This document shows positions 1 to 14,000 of a stretch of DNA of 64,000 bases, piece after piece. The stretch comes from Omphiscola glabra. Lineage: Eukaryota; Mollusca; Gastropoda; Lymnaeidae. The notes beneath the pieces are model-generated. The model was not told where the DNA came from, ran no database searches, and saw only the letters and a program-made list of their open reading frames with translations. A program made the position numbers and the translations under genes. The DNA is taken from the NCBI GenBank assembly GCA_964017045.1, contig OZ024809.1:682001-746000 (forward strand). The letters are read 5' to 3'. How positions within the stretch are numbered: the first letter of the stretch is position 1; every line of letters starts with the position of its first letter.

Positions 1-832
1 CATAAGACATGGGACATAACCCACCTGACCATAAGACAAGGCACATAACCCACCTGACCATAAGGCATGGCACATAACCCACCTGACCATAAGGCATGGT
101 ACATAACCCACCTGACCATAAGGCATGGGACATAACCCACCTGACTGTAAGACATGGGACATAACCCACCTGACTGTAAGACATGGGACATAACCCACCT
201 GACTGTAAGACATGGGGCATAACCCACCTGACTGTAAGACATGGGACATAACCCACCTGACTGTAAGACATGGGATATAACCCACCTGACTGTAAGACAT
301 GGGGCATAACCCACCTGACTGTAAGACATGGGACATAACCCACCTGACTGTAAGACATGGGACATAACCCACCTGACTGTAAGACATGGGACATAACCCA
401 CCTGACTGTAAGACATGGGACATAACCCACCTGACTGTAAGACATGGGATATAACCCACCTGACTGTAAGACATGGGACATAACCCACCTGACTGTAAGA
501 CATGGGGCATAACCCACCTGACTGTAAGACATGGGGCATAACCCACCTGACTGTAAGACATGGGACATAACCCACCTGACTGTTAGACATGGGACATAAC
601 CCACCTGACCATAAGGCATGGCACATAACCCACCTGACCATAAGGCATGGCACATAACCCACCTGACCATAAGGCATGGCACATAACCCACCTGACCATA
701 AGGCATGGCACATAACCCACCTGACCATAAGACATGGGGCATAACCCACCTGACTGTAAGACATGGGGCATAACCCACCTGACTGTAAGACATGGGACAT
801 AACCCACCTGACCATAAGGCATGGGACATAAC
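1..832. repeat. 29-bp minisatellite, ~29 copies, cut by window edge
   Basis: Unit contains ACATAACCCACCTGACTGTA then AGACATGGG. Two subtypes alternate in blocks (CTGACTGTAAGACATG and CTGACCATAAGGCATG). It lies in the INTS4 intron after exon 17 and continues beyond base 1. Confidence 0.97.
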
Positions 833-954
833 AACCTCTGTGTCCAGTCTGTGCCTCAGATTACTCAGCCTTGTCCATCCTGATTTGGGTGGACAGACCA
901 GCTGACTCTGCTGGTCAGGGTACTTAACCTGATGGGGAAATAAATTTGTCACTA

Positions 955-1450
955 TAAATTATCTATTCACATTCATATGTCATTTCATTATAAATTAAAT
1001 AGTCATAATCATATATAATTTCATTGTAAATTATCTAGTCACAATCATATATCATTTCATTATAAATTATCTAGTCACAATCATTTATCATTTCATTATA
1101 AATTTTCTAGTCACAATCATATATCATTTCATTATAAATTATCTAGTCACAATCATATATCATTTCATTATAAATTATCTAGTCACAATCACATATCATT
1201 TCATTATAAATTAACTAGTCACAATCATGTATCATTTCATTATAAATTATCTAGTCACAATCATTTATCATTTCATTATAAATTTTCTAGTCACAATCAT
1301 ATATCATTTCATTATAAATTATCTAGACACAATCATGTATCTTTTAATTATAAATTATCTAGTCACAATCATATATCATTTCATTATAAATTATCTAGTC
1401 ACAATCATATATCATTTCATTATAAATTATCTAGTCACAATCTTATATCA
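955..1450. repeat. 36-bp AT-rich minisatellite, ~14 copies
   Basis: Unit contains TCACAATCATATATCATTTC followed by ATTATAAATTATCTAG. Followed at 1545-1672 by a degenerate AT-rich array (CATATATCACTATAACTT-like) that reaches within 5 nt of the exon 17 donor. Confidence 0.95.
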
Positions 1451-1676
1451 CAGTTGATGACATCAGAGCACTTTGAGCATGCTAGAACTAGAATAACATG
1501 GACACAAGAGCTATAAAAGTAATCAATCATCATATCACTATAAATGATATCGCAATATATGCATATATCACTATAACTTCATATCACTATACATTCATAT
1601 AAAACTATAGCTTCATATATCATTATAACTTCATATATATAGCTTCATATATCACAATAACTTCATATATTCATAC

Positions 1677-2016
1677 CCATGTTTCAAATGCTAATATTTC
1701 AACACCATTTTGACCAACCTTAATTTTCACAGTCTTCACATCAGTGACATTTTCGATCATCGCCACCACACGAAGGCCAGCGGTCAACCCGGCGGCCATT
1801 TTGATCGCAGTCTCTTGATTTTCCACCGGCTCCTCTATGGTTGCGCTGACCTTCCGCACCCCACGGAGATGCGGGACGGCACTAGGTCTCAGGAGAGACA
1901 ATCCCGTCTGCAGTATGCTGTGTGTGACTTGGAGGTGGGAGGAGTCAATCAGGTCAAAGTTGGACAGTAAGTGATGGGTCACCACATCAGATGGACAGCC
2001 CTCGGCCTCCACTGAC
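1677..2016 (-). CDS. INTS4: INTS4 exon 17 (residues 762-875), not the last exon
   Basis: Acceptor TTTTCTGCCAG. It encodes [19 protein letters not shown], then VSATIEEP and [17 protein letters not shown] and [12 protein letters not shown]. This is the start of the C-terminal beta-domain (human ASATIIEP, VVALDVDATLEHV). It ends at TGG/GTATGA. The rest of this domain, involved in INTS9/INTS11 contact in the family, must lie left of the window. Confidence 0.94.
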
Positions 2017-5000
2017 CTGGCAGAAAAGATACATGATAATTTGTATTAAAAAAACTAAGCTGTGCCCCAAACTACCACCACAACCAATCACCACAAACTA
2101 TCACCACAAAATACCACCACAAAATACCACCACAAACAACCACCACCAAAAACTACCATCCCAAACTATCACCACAAACTATCACCACAAAATACCACCA
2201 CAAACTACCACCACAAACAACCACCACCACAAACTACCATCCCAAACTACCACCACAAACTATCACCACAAACTACCACCACAAATAACCACCACAAACA
2301 CCTACCACAAACAACCACCACAACTCAAGTCCAGTTAAAAGAAATAGAGGAAAATGAAAGACGATAGCTTTACAGTTTGTTACCAATTTCTTGTTAGTCT
2401 TGCTGAAACAATTACAAGAACAAGTCTTAGACCGTCTGGCTTACCTTCTGATGACTGAAAGGTACTGTTTAAATATTTCACAAGTTCGAATCTTCTCTGC
2501 CAGTGACCCACGGCTGAGCACCACCACGGCCAGGAGAGTCAAGGCTTTTAACTCGATCTGTCGGACTGACCACAGCAGGCTGCTGCTGAGTCCAAGGTAC
2601 ATCGTTTGCAGCTTGGTGGTCAGTTCCAAAATCTGATAGGAATTGGAAAAGGGGGTGGAGGTGGGGGGGTATCAGGAAGGGAGAGAGAATGGCTTGTATA
2701 TCCACAACGTCAGGGGCACCAAACTACGGCCCGCGGGCCGGCGCTGGACGGATCCGCCCATGAGGCCAGTTCATCCGGCCCGCTGGCCATACTTGCACTT
2801 GCTTGATAAAACGTATGGAATACGAGATGTTGTGATACTATTTCAATTTCAATATTATGTTTAGAATTTTAGGAGATCTTCACTCGTGCAGAGACCTCCT
2901 GGCTGCTATGACCTCCAGGCTGCTATGACCTCCTGGCTGCTATGCGCCTTAATTTACTCTTTTTTATTTTAAATTATTGTATGTAGACTTTCTTGTTTAT
3001 TAGACCTGTTTACCCTCGAACTCCTAAAATCGTACAATATTGTCTCAAAATCGTACTATAAGGTATATTAATAGTAAATAAATAAACATACAGAATGTAA
3101 AATGAATACAATAACTACTCGCATCGCAGTGCCTAGCGGGATCGATGCAGTGCCTAGCGGGATCGATGCAGTGCCTAGTGGGATCGATGCAGTGCCTAGT
3201 GGGATCGATGCAGTGCCTAGCGGGATCGATGCAGTGCCTAGTGGGGTCGATGCAGTGCCTAGTGGGATCGATGCAGTGCCTAGTGGGATCGATGCAGTGC
3301 CTAGTGGGATCGAGTTAAGCTGGCGGAAAAGAAATTTAACTACTAAAAGTAGATGACCGACGTTTATAATACAATCTGCGGTCACTTTGTTTTGCAAATG
3401 TGTATTTGCTATTGATATTAATTTGTATTGAGTGGACGTACAGATCACATGATCACAGTCTATCACTGGTAAACATAAATTTACTGGTGAAATTTAAACG
3501 TGGTTCAAACTCGAAGTCATATCAGCATAAAACAAGATGTATTTTAATAAGAATTAATTAACTAATGACATCATTTAGAAAACCTACCAAGTAACCTGAG
3601 GTTGTTGTTTTTAGGAAAAGCTGGTTTGAAAAAAATTGTAAAAAGAATCAATTTCCATTCATTAAGCTTATTCCTGCTAATATATTTTAGTCTGATAACT
3701 ACCAAAAACTGGGTAGAAAATGGGTGAAAGAAAGAAGAGTGTTGGAAACATATGGGGACATAAAAACTAACTGCCCTTTGGCAAGGTCAGTTGTGCGGAA
3801 AACAGAAGAATTTTGAGAGAAAATAGTGCTACAGATACGTGAGAAAGCTAGGAACTTGATGTGATATTTTCTGGCACTGGTTGAGTCTACTGATCTCTCA
3901 CAACTTCTCGTGTTTATTTGTGGTGTCAATTTGGACAAGGTAATGAGTTGGCATCCGTTTGCAGCATGCATGGAACAACTTATGTCTGTGAGCAAACATT
4001 TAAAAAAATAAAGTATGTGAATTCAACACAATGAATGAGAGAGATTGATGAACATTTGAAAACAATTCTTTTGAATAGATGTGTCAATTCCAAACCAAAC
4101 ATTGATGATGTCTCGAAAGCCAAACGTCAGTTTCACAAATCTCACTAATCTTTTTTTACTGCTTAGTTTGTGAGATTTGAATATGTGCTGAACTGCTACA
4201 GGAATACCTCTAGTGTTGGCAGCATGCTGGAAATACTGGGCTGGTCACCATTGGAGAAACCACAACGACTATCCAGGCTCTCCATGATGTACAAGATAAT
4301 TAATGGGCTGGACCACAGCTCAATTATTAAACAGAAACTCATCCCACTCCCCCATAGACGGCGACGAGGCCATGACAGGCAGCTCCGGCTCATACCAGCA
4401 AGAAGCCAGTACAGAAACTGCTCATTCCTGCCAAAGACAATCAAGGACTGGAACAAGCTTCCAAAAGGAACAGTTGAGGCGACAAGACTTGACCCATTTG
4501 TGTCTATTGCCTCAGGCCTTACAACCCCAGCTGAGTAGCCCTTTTAACCAGTGAAATATCCTCTTCAACACCAGGCACAGAAACATTGCAAATGCCATCT
4601 ACAAAATCAAAGGAACCAGAATGATCAATAAAACGGTTCGTGGGCCCTTAATATATATGGAAGAAGAAGGTCTGATGTAACTATCATTTTGTTAACGTCG
4701 CCTTCTTCTTTGCTAACTTTTTTAGTAAATAAATATGTTGGTTGTCTTTGCTTTTTTGCATTGCACCTCACTCACCCATGATTAACATGGAATACTAAAC
4801 TTAGTTTTGTGTATTTTTCCCGAGCTTTCGTTCCAGCTTGACAGTACTGTACAGAATGATTCTCTGGCCTGCGCTCGTCATTTTTTCCCGTTATCCGGCC
4901 CGCCGTGAAACAAGTTTGGTGACCCCTGATCTACGTAGATGATTTTAAGTTTGAAATACAGAAAACTTTGAAGTTTCAAATACAGAAAACTCACATTTAA

Positions 5001-8000
5001 AATATCATTGAAGAACAAAAAGGTCATTTTTATTATTTTATAAAATTATTACTTTCTCTTGCCGGGCAGTTCTACCTACTTGTATATACATTTTAGTTGG
5101 CTATTTCTCTGAACAATTCAATTGTTAATTTTTCATTGAATGTCCCGTATGTAACCTTACCTTGTCAACAGCAGACGTGGCCATTGATGTATCTGATTCA
5201 CACTGGGAAGGATCATTCACCTTTGTCAGAAGCTGAGGAAAATTTAACTTTGTAATTGAAAGGAAAATTAAATGCTACTTGACAAAGAAAATATATATAA
5301 TACTTAAAAATGATAATAAATATAATACATGACAAAGATAATATAAATAATAAATATAATACATGACAAAGATAATATAAATAATAAATATAATACATGA
5401 CAAAGATAATATAAATAATAAATATAATACATAACAAAGATAATATAAATAATATAATACATGACAAAGATAATATAATAAATATAATACATGACAAAGA
5501 TAATCACCTAAATATTATCAAACAAAAGCTTATTGAAACTAATTTTTATATCATCAGTAACAAATTTTTTTTTATTCCTCTGCTTTTTAAATTGCAAAGT
5601 TAAAATGCTACTAGCTAGTAAAACTGGGATTAAAAAATATTGTTTGTATTTTAACAAGTTTTATTCAGTTTCTAGTTTCCCACATTGTGCCTCATTACAT
5701 TTTCTAAATGTAGAAAAAGGGGAGAGGCGGGGGGGGGGGGGGGGGGGGGGGGGAAGCTGGATAAAAATAAATCATTTACCCACCTTTGTAAACAACAGCT
5801 GAGACTGGAGAAACACACAAGCACAATCAGCTGATGCTGAAACTCTCTTGTCCAGAAGTTTAGCTCTATCCATGTCCCTGCCATTAAGAACGTTTTAAAA
5901 TGTTAAACTACATGACAAGTTTAGTCAAGATTTTGTAGAGTAAAAAAAGAACAACTGCTGTACAGGTTTGTATAGTTACTGGAAATTTCTTTGAAAGAAA
6001 TTCAGTTGAATGGAAATTGGTTCGAATGTTTTGCTTTTTGGTTCGGAAATCCAGAAATTTGTTAAAGTTTGTTTGAATTTTTTTTAAAAATGTTTTGTTG
6101 AAATGGTTTTAAGTCCAAGAGTTTTGGGGTGATTTGTTCTCAATGAATTTTTTTTTCCATGTTGTTAACTATGGTTTCAACAGAAGAAAAATGAGTTTGC
6201 CAGGGTTAAATAATTCAATGCATCATTTACAAAATATAATGGGAGAGTCACATGTAGTTATAGCATTACGTTTAATCCTGTTCATTTTTTAAATTCATTT
6301 GAGTTGTTGGATATGCTTGATAATGATCATGCTTTTTGCAGTTACAATACTATTAGCAGTTACAATTCGACATAGATGTCAAATCCTGTTGATATCAGAT
6401 TGTTTAATTCATCAAGTTCTTTTACACATTGTAATGCGTCTTACTAGCACTGAATCAACTTAAGTCCTTTTTCAGAATAAATGCCACTTTAATATCTAAT
6501 GTAAATTCACAGACTGTTAATTCCATGTACACAATGGACAGCCCAATGTCCACAATGAACAGCCCAATGTACACAATGAACAGCCCAATGTACACAATGA
6601 ACAGCCCAATGTACACAATGAACAGCCCAATGTACACGATGAACAGCCCAATGTACACAATGAATAGCCAAATGTACACAATGAACAGCCCAATGTACAC
6701 GATGAACAGCCCAATGTACACAATGAACAGCCCAGCTCGCTATCAGAGAGAAATAAAACACAACCTCTTTTCATGACTGCCACCCGACTAAAATATACGT
6801 CACAAAACAGACTATACAATACGTCACTAAAACATACGTCACAAAACAGACTAGACAATACGTCACACTAAAACATATGTCACAAAACAGACTAGACAAT
6901 ATGTCACACTAAAACATACGTCACAAAACAGACTAGACAATATGTCACACTAAAACATATGTCACAAAACAGACTAGACAATACGTCACACTAAAACATA
7001 CGTCACAAAACAGACTATACAATACATCATAATAAAACTACGTCAAGTCAAGCACAGGAATAGCGAACGCTTACTAATTAATCTCTCAAAAACACACTGC
7101 GTGTAATAAAAAATAATATCCAATCACAACAATTATTGATAAACTCCCATACTTGACGATGGATGTCAAGGTCATGAAATCTGAGGTAGTGTGTGTGTTG
7201 TGATGTTGTCACACTGGGTTATGTGAACGAGTGTCAACTGTTTTCAAGTCATGGACACTTGAACAAATCTCCCCATTCTAACTCATACATATAATTATAA
7301 TACTTAACATTTGAACAAATCTCCCCATTCTAACTCACACATATAATAATACTTGAACAAATCTCCCCATTCTAACTCACACATATAATACTTAACATTT
7401 GAACAAATCTCCCCATTCTAACTCACACATATAATACTTAACATTTGAACAAATCTCCCCATTCTAACGCACACATATAATACTTAACATTTGAACAAAT
7501 CTCCCCATTCTAACTCACACATATAATACTTAACATTTGAACAAATCTCCCCATTCTAACTCACACATATAATACTTAACATTTGAACAAATCTCCCCAT
7601 TCTAACGCACACATATAATACTTAACAACAAAATATTTCAAATATAAAAATAAAAATTTAATACAATCTCCGTTCAAAGAAACGTCCGTTCCACCAAATG
7701 TCACTTTGACCAAACTTTTATTCAACTAAATTTCCATCTATCTATTTTCTGTAGAACAAATTTCTTGTCAACTAATTTCCAGATTGAGGTTTGATTAGTA
7801 AAGAAAGATGTGCTGTACACGTTTGATTGTAAATAAAAACTTTGGTGTGGGGTTTTGAGTGAATTATTATTGTGAACATTGATGATATGTCATGAGAAAT
7901 TACCTGTCAGAAATAACAAGACATATTTTTTAAGCTCTACATAATTACACATATATTAAGTATTGGCCAACTAACTTCTAACATTGACCAAATAACTTCT

Positions 8001-11000
8001 AACATTGGCCAGCTAGCTTCTAACATTGGCCAACTAACTTCTAACATTGGCCAACTAACTTCTAACATTGGCCAGCTAGCTTCTAACATTGGCCGATGAT
8101 GTGGCAGGGGCAATTGATCAGTAATCTGCCAGTTGATTATCTGTACAACCCTACTGGGTATGCAGTTACCTGACAGTCAGGTCTGTACAACCCTAATGGG
8201 TTCACATTTCTCTTACCTGACAGCCAGGTCTGTACAACCCTACTGGGTACAGTTACCTGACAGCCGGGTCTGTACAACCCTACTGGGTACACCTTTACCT
8301 GACAGCCAGGTTTGTACAACCCTACTGGGTACAGTCACCTGACAGCCAGGTCTGTACAACCCTACTGGGTACAGTTACCTGACAGCCAGGTCTGTACAAC
8401 CCTACTGGGTACACAGTTACCTGACAGCCAGGTCTGTACAACCCTACTGGGTACACAGTTACCTGACAGCCAGGTGTGTACAACCCTACTGGGTACAGTC
8501 ACCTGACAGCCAGGTCTGTACAACCCTACTGGGTACAATTACCTGACAGCCAGATCTGTACAACCCTACTGGGTACACAGCTACCTGACAGCCAGATCTC
8601 TACAACTCTACTGGGTACACAGTTACCTGACAGCCACCTCTAATATAGAAACAACAGCTGAGAACTCCATGGACTGGATGTTACGCAGTCTATGGGTCAG
8701 CTCCTCCAAGAACTGGTTGGTGTCAGTCTGACTGGCGGTTGTGGAGCTCTTCTTTGTGATGATGAGGTCTTCTGACATTTCTAGACTCTGTGTTAGTAGA
8801 AACAACAAGGACATATTGATATTTTGATCAGCTGATCATGCACCAATACAATACTTAGAAAAAAACAAATAACCATTTCTGAAACATTAATTTTTCTATC
8901 ATTATATGGATAAAATCCAAATCTCCTTTGGCTAGAAAATAATGACCTTGTGTTTATTCAACACACATTTACCCAACCCACCATACAACCAATACAACCA
9001 TTTGGTAGCTGTATTATCCTTGTTTATGGCTCCTGACAACCAAACTACATTACACACAACTGCTCATGCTTACATGTAGTTACGTCTTTGGAGAGGGTTT
9101 ACAACAAAACTTGGGCAGGTGACAACGGGTATATTACCATATTTTTGAGTACATAAGACGTGTCTTATATAAAGTTTAACATACCCCGCACCCAGGGTGC
9201 GTCTTATATATGGGTATGTCTTATGTAAAATATGTTTGACATAAATTGTCAAAAGCCCTGTCTTATATATGGGTACGTCTTATGTAAAATATGTTTGACA
9301 TAAATCGTCAAAAGCCCAGTCTTATATATGGGTACGTCTTATGTAAAATATGTTTGACATAAATCGTCAAAAGCCCTGTCTTATATATGGGTGGGTCTTA
9401 TAATTAGGTGTGTCTTACACATTAAGTATTTTTTAACACAAACGAACGGTACAGTGTGTGATAATAAAGGGCGATTATTGCAGTCGATATTCACGTTTCA
9501 CGATTTTCCTTCCTAGTTGTAAAAACAATTCTGTAAGTGTTCGGTAATTATCACGTGTACCAATCCAATGCTGGCCACTTCAAGTTTCAAATCTTTTCAT
9601 TTCAATGTTTTGTATATCAACGAAGCCGCCTTTACATCTAGCGTTTATTGTTTCTAGAATCTAAATATAGGTACTCAACCCATCCGCTATTGGCACACCA
9701 TGTACTCAACCCATCCGCTATTGGCCCGGTGGCAGATAAGAATAAACATTAGTCGTTGCCGCCCTGTCTTGGACAATTCTTTGATCGATTGGTAAACTAA
9801 AAATGGTAACGAAGCATTGTTTACATCCGACGGGTGATGAAACATTGGACACATTTTCATTATGATAAAGAAAAATAATCCACTGGATATAACTTTCTCA
9901 GTGCGGCAGATGTTTAGGCTGCGTGGGTCTTATGTAATTTTTGTTTGCACAAATCGTCAAAACCAGCGTCTTATATATGAGTGCGTCTTATGTAAAATAT
10001 TTTTTATACAAATCATCAAAACCTGCATCTTAAATAGGGGTGAATCTTATATATGGGAGCATCTTATATATGGGAGCATCTTATATGTGTGAAAATATGG
10101 TATTTGGCATGTGTTTTTACCTACCTTGATGATGGGGACAAAATCTGGCAAGCTGGACCGCAGATAAGAGTAATGCCTGCGAGTGTGCTCCTGAAATAAC
10201 GGAACCATGGTGGGGGTGATGGCGGCAGCATTAAACACTAGGACCAGGACTGTGATGTCTGACCTCATTTTAAGGAATGTTCTTTTAAGCTCAAAAGCAA
10301 TCAATACTCAATGATAAGTAAATAGAAGGCAAGTTTCTTATGATCTGAAAACACACTTCCCTAACACATCATGATCTGAAAACACACTTCCCTAACACAT
10401 CATGATCTGAAAACACACTTCCCTAACACATCATGATCTGAAAACACACTTCCCTAACACATCATGATCTGAAAACACACTTCCCTAACACATCATGATC
10501 TGAAAACACACTTCCCTAACACATCATGATCTGAAAACACACTTCCCTAACACATCATAATGGGAATGCACATAAGATGTTTAAGTAACACATTTCATTT
10601 CTTTTTATCATCACAACTTTGAACAATAGAAATCTAAAGATGTTGTTGGAAATATTATTTTAAAAAAATCTTAACCAGGGATCAACACATCAAATTACAC
10701 CAAGGACATCATGGAGACAATGTCCATGGTAATTGCCTCAATGCACCTACAGATATCATGATATTCAATTAGAGACACCATTCACATTGGGGACACCATT
10801 CCCATTGGGGACACCTTTCCCATTGGGGACACCATTCACATTGGGGACACCATTCACATTGGGGACACCAGTCACATTGGGGATACCAGTCACATTGGGG
10901 ACACCATTCACATTGGGGACACCATTCACATTGGGGACATCATTCACATTGGGGACACCATTCACATTGGGGACACCATTCACATTGGGCACACCAGTCA

Positions 11001-14000
11001 CATTGTGGACACCATTCACATTGGGGACACCATTCCCATTGGGGACACCAGTCACATTGGGGACACCAGTCACATTGGGGACACCATTCACCTTGGGGAC
11101 ACCATTCACAGTGGGGACACCATTCACATTGGGGACACCATTCACATTGGGGACACCATTCACAGTGGGGATTGCTTGGAGGACTTGAAGGACTCAAACT
11201 TAAAATAATAAATTATTGATGATGAATAAAAGCATCACTTTAAAGTTGAGAAGTTTTGACATCGGCCACAAGTTTGACATCGGCCACAAGTTTGACATCT
11301 GCCACAAGTTTGACATCGGCCACAAGTTTGACATCGGCCACAAGTTTGACATCGGCCCCAAGTTTGACATCGGCCCCAAGTTTGACATCGGCCACAAGTT
11401 TGACATCGGCCACAAGTTTGACATCGGCCACAAGTTTGACATCGGCCACAAGTTTGACATTGGCCATCGGCCATAAGTTTGACATCGGCCACAAGTTTGA
11501 CATCGGCCCCAAGTTTGACATCGGCCCCAAGTTTGACATCGGCCACAAGTTTGACATCGGCCACAAGTTTGACATCGGCCACAAGTTTGACATCGGCCAC
11601 AAGTTTGACATTGGCCATCAGCCACAAGTTTGACATTGGCCACAAGTTTGACAGTATCGACACTACTAAGGTATGAGAGCAGGTGATGGTATTGTATAGG
11701 ATGAATGTGACAGGATAAGCCATTGACACCCTGAGTACAGTAAAATGTTCTGTCTGTGAGCACAGTAAAATTTTCTGTCTGTGAGCACAGTAAAATGTTC
11801 TGACCCTGAGCACAGTAAAATGTTCTGTCCGTGAGCACAGTAAAATGTTCTGTCGCTGAGCACAGTAAAATGTTCTGTCCCTGAGCACAGTAAAATGTTC
11901 TGTCCCTGAGCACAGTGAAAAGGTCTGTGCTTAGGATTGGAATCAGATTGATTAAGGAACTTAAGTACATCCACTCCAACCCAAAAGTCAGACCAGACAC
12001 CTTTCTACTGGTGTCTTTTATAAACTGGTGTCTGGTTGGACACCTTTAAACTGGTGTCTGGTTGGACACTTATAAACTGGTGTCTGTTTGGACACCTTTA
12101 AATTGGTGTCTGGTTAGACACCTTTAAACTAGTGTCTGGTTGGACACCTTTAAATTGTTGTGTGGTTGAATACCTTTAAATTGCTGTCTGGTTGGGAGAA
12201 ACGATGAGAAAATTGACCTGTGGTGTAATGCTTGCGGGTGGTCACTGTTTTCCTGCTTACTGCAACATAGCCACACCCACCATTTCTTTATAATCTAATC
12301 AGTCAGACAACATAGCCACACCCACAATATCTTTATAATCTCATAAGTCAGACAACATAGCCACACCCACCATTTCTTTATAATCTAATCAGTCAGACAA
12401 CATAGTCACACACACCATTTCTTTATAATCTCATCAGTCAGACAACGTAGCCACACCCACCATTTCTTTATAATCGAATCAGTCAGACAACATAGCCACA
12501 CCCACCATTTCTTTATAATCTAATCAGTCAGTCAACATAGCCACACCCACCATTTCTTTATAATCTCATCAGTCATACAACATAGCCACACCCACTCTTT
12601 CTTTATAATCTAATCAGTCAGACAGATACAAGGATACACGCTGGATCATCCATGTCCGGCTCAGGTGTGTCCAAATAGGGATGCAGGCACAGCAGGTCAG
12701 GTGCTAATGCCAGGGTGTGTGCTGGATGTCTGTGACCAAGCTTCTGGGCACACCTGCACAAGAAATGGTCATTCAAAACATTCATGAGGTAAGCATTTCT
12801 GACTAAATTGGTCACCAAGTGCTACAGCAAGATGTAGGATAACAAGATGTAGGTAAATAAGATGTAGTTAAATAAGATGTAGTTAAATAAGATGTAGGTA
12901 AATAAGATGTAGGTAAATAAGATGTAGGTAAACAAGATGTAGGTAAATAAGTTTCGGTAAATAATATGAAAATAAATAAGATGTAGGTAAAAAAGATGTA
13001 GGTAAATCTGATTTAGGTAAATAAGATATAGGTAAATAAGATGCAGGTAAAAAAGATGTAGGTACACATGATTGAAATACCTCCACACTGAAACTCTGTC
13101 CTGTGGATATCGCTGCAAGTTATCTAGAAGGGCCATAATGCAGCTGTTGATGCAGGCTTTGGTGGCAAGTCTTACGTGACCTAACATGTCCCGTAAAGCC
13201 TCACGTGACCCATGGGAAAAATCCTGGAAAGAATGGTTCCTTAAATATTATTTTAAAATTCCTTTTTATAACACTTAAATCTTTGACTAATGCCAAACCC
13301 AATGTCTCTGACATGGTCCACTGTGTTCCAATGATTTGTTCCGTGTAAATCAAAGTCTCTAACTGAGATAAACAACTCTCTCATTGTCTCTAACTGAGAT
13401 GAACAAGTCTATCATAGTCTCCAACTGAGATGAACAAGTCTATCATTGTCTCTAACTGAGATGAACAAGTCTATCATTGTCTCTAACTGAAATGAACAAG
13501 TCTACCATTGTCTCCAACTGAGATGAACAAGTCTATCATTGTCTCTAACTGAGATGAACAAGTCTATCATAGTCTCTAACTGAGATGAACAAGTCTATCA
13601 TAGTCTCTAACTGAGATGAACAAGTCTATCATTGTCTCTTACTAAGATGAACAAGTCTATCATTGTCTCTAACTAAGATGAACAAGTCTATCATTGTCTC
13701 TAACTGAGATGAACAAGTCTATCATAAGAACTGCCTTCAAACCTGCAAAACACCGAGGATAATCTCTACTTGATCTTCACGTAACAGCAGGTGGTGGCTA
13801 ATTTTCTGCAGGCTGTTGATGGCATTCAGTCGGACACTTTCAATCTCATCATTGAACATGTCAATGATGCTGTCCTGGGACAGGTTAGAGAACTGGGGGG
13901 AGTTGGATGCGAGTTCGCACAACGAGTCGAGGGCTGCATTACGAACCTCTGTGTAAACAAAGAAAGTTTTGGCAACATATGTCGAGATTGATAAGTTCAT

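Larger units (their letters stand above)
2711..4928 (+). mobile_element. Decayed hAT transposon with nested repeats (INTS4 intron 15)
   Basis: The left end CAGGGGCACCAAACTACGGC and the right end AGTTTGGTGACCCCTG form inverted termini of the hAT type. They match the short hAT element at 46080-46286. Flanking 8-mers (CACAACGT and ATCTACGT) match at 5 of 8 positions, a decayed target duplication at best. It contains transposase remnants, a 21-bp minisatellite and a LINE 3' fragment. Confidence 0.75.

Noticed and set aside
10250..10258. Alternative exon 12 acceptor at CATCACAG
   Set aside because: It would drop residues that match human INTS4; the upstream GGTCAG acceptor restores [13 protein letters not shown] exactly.
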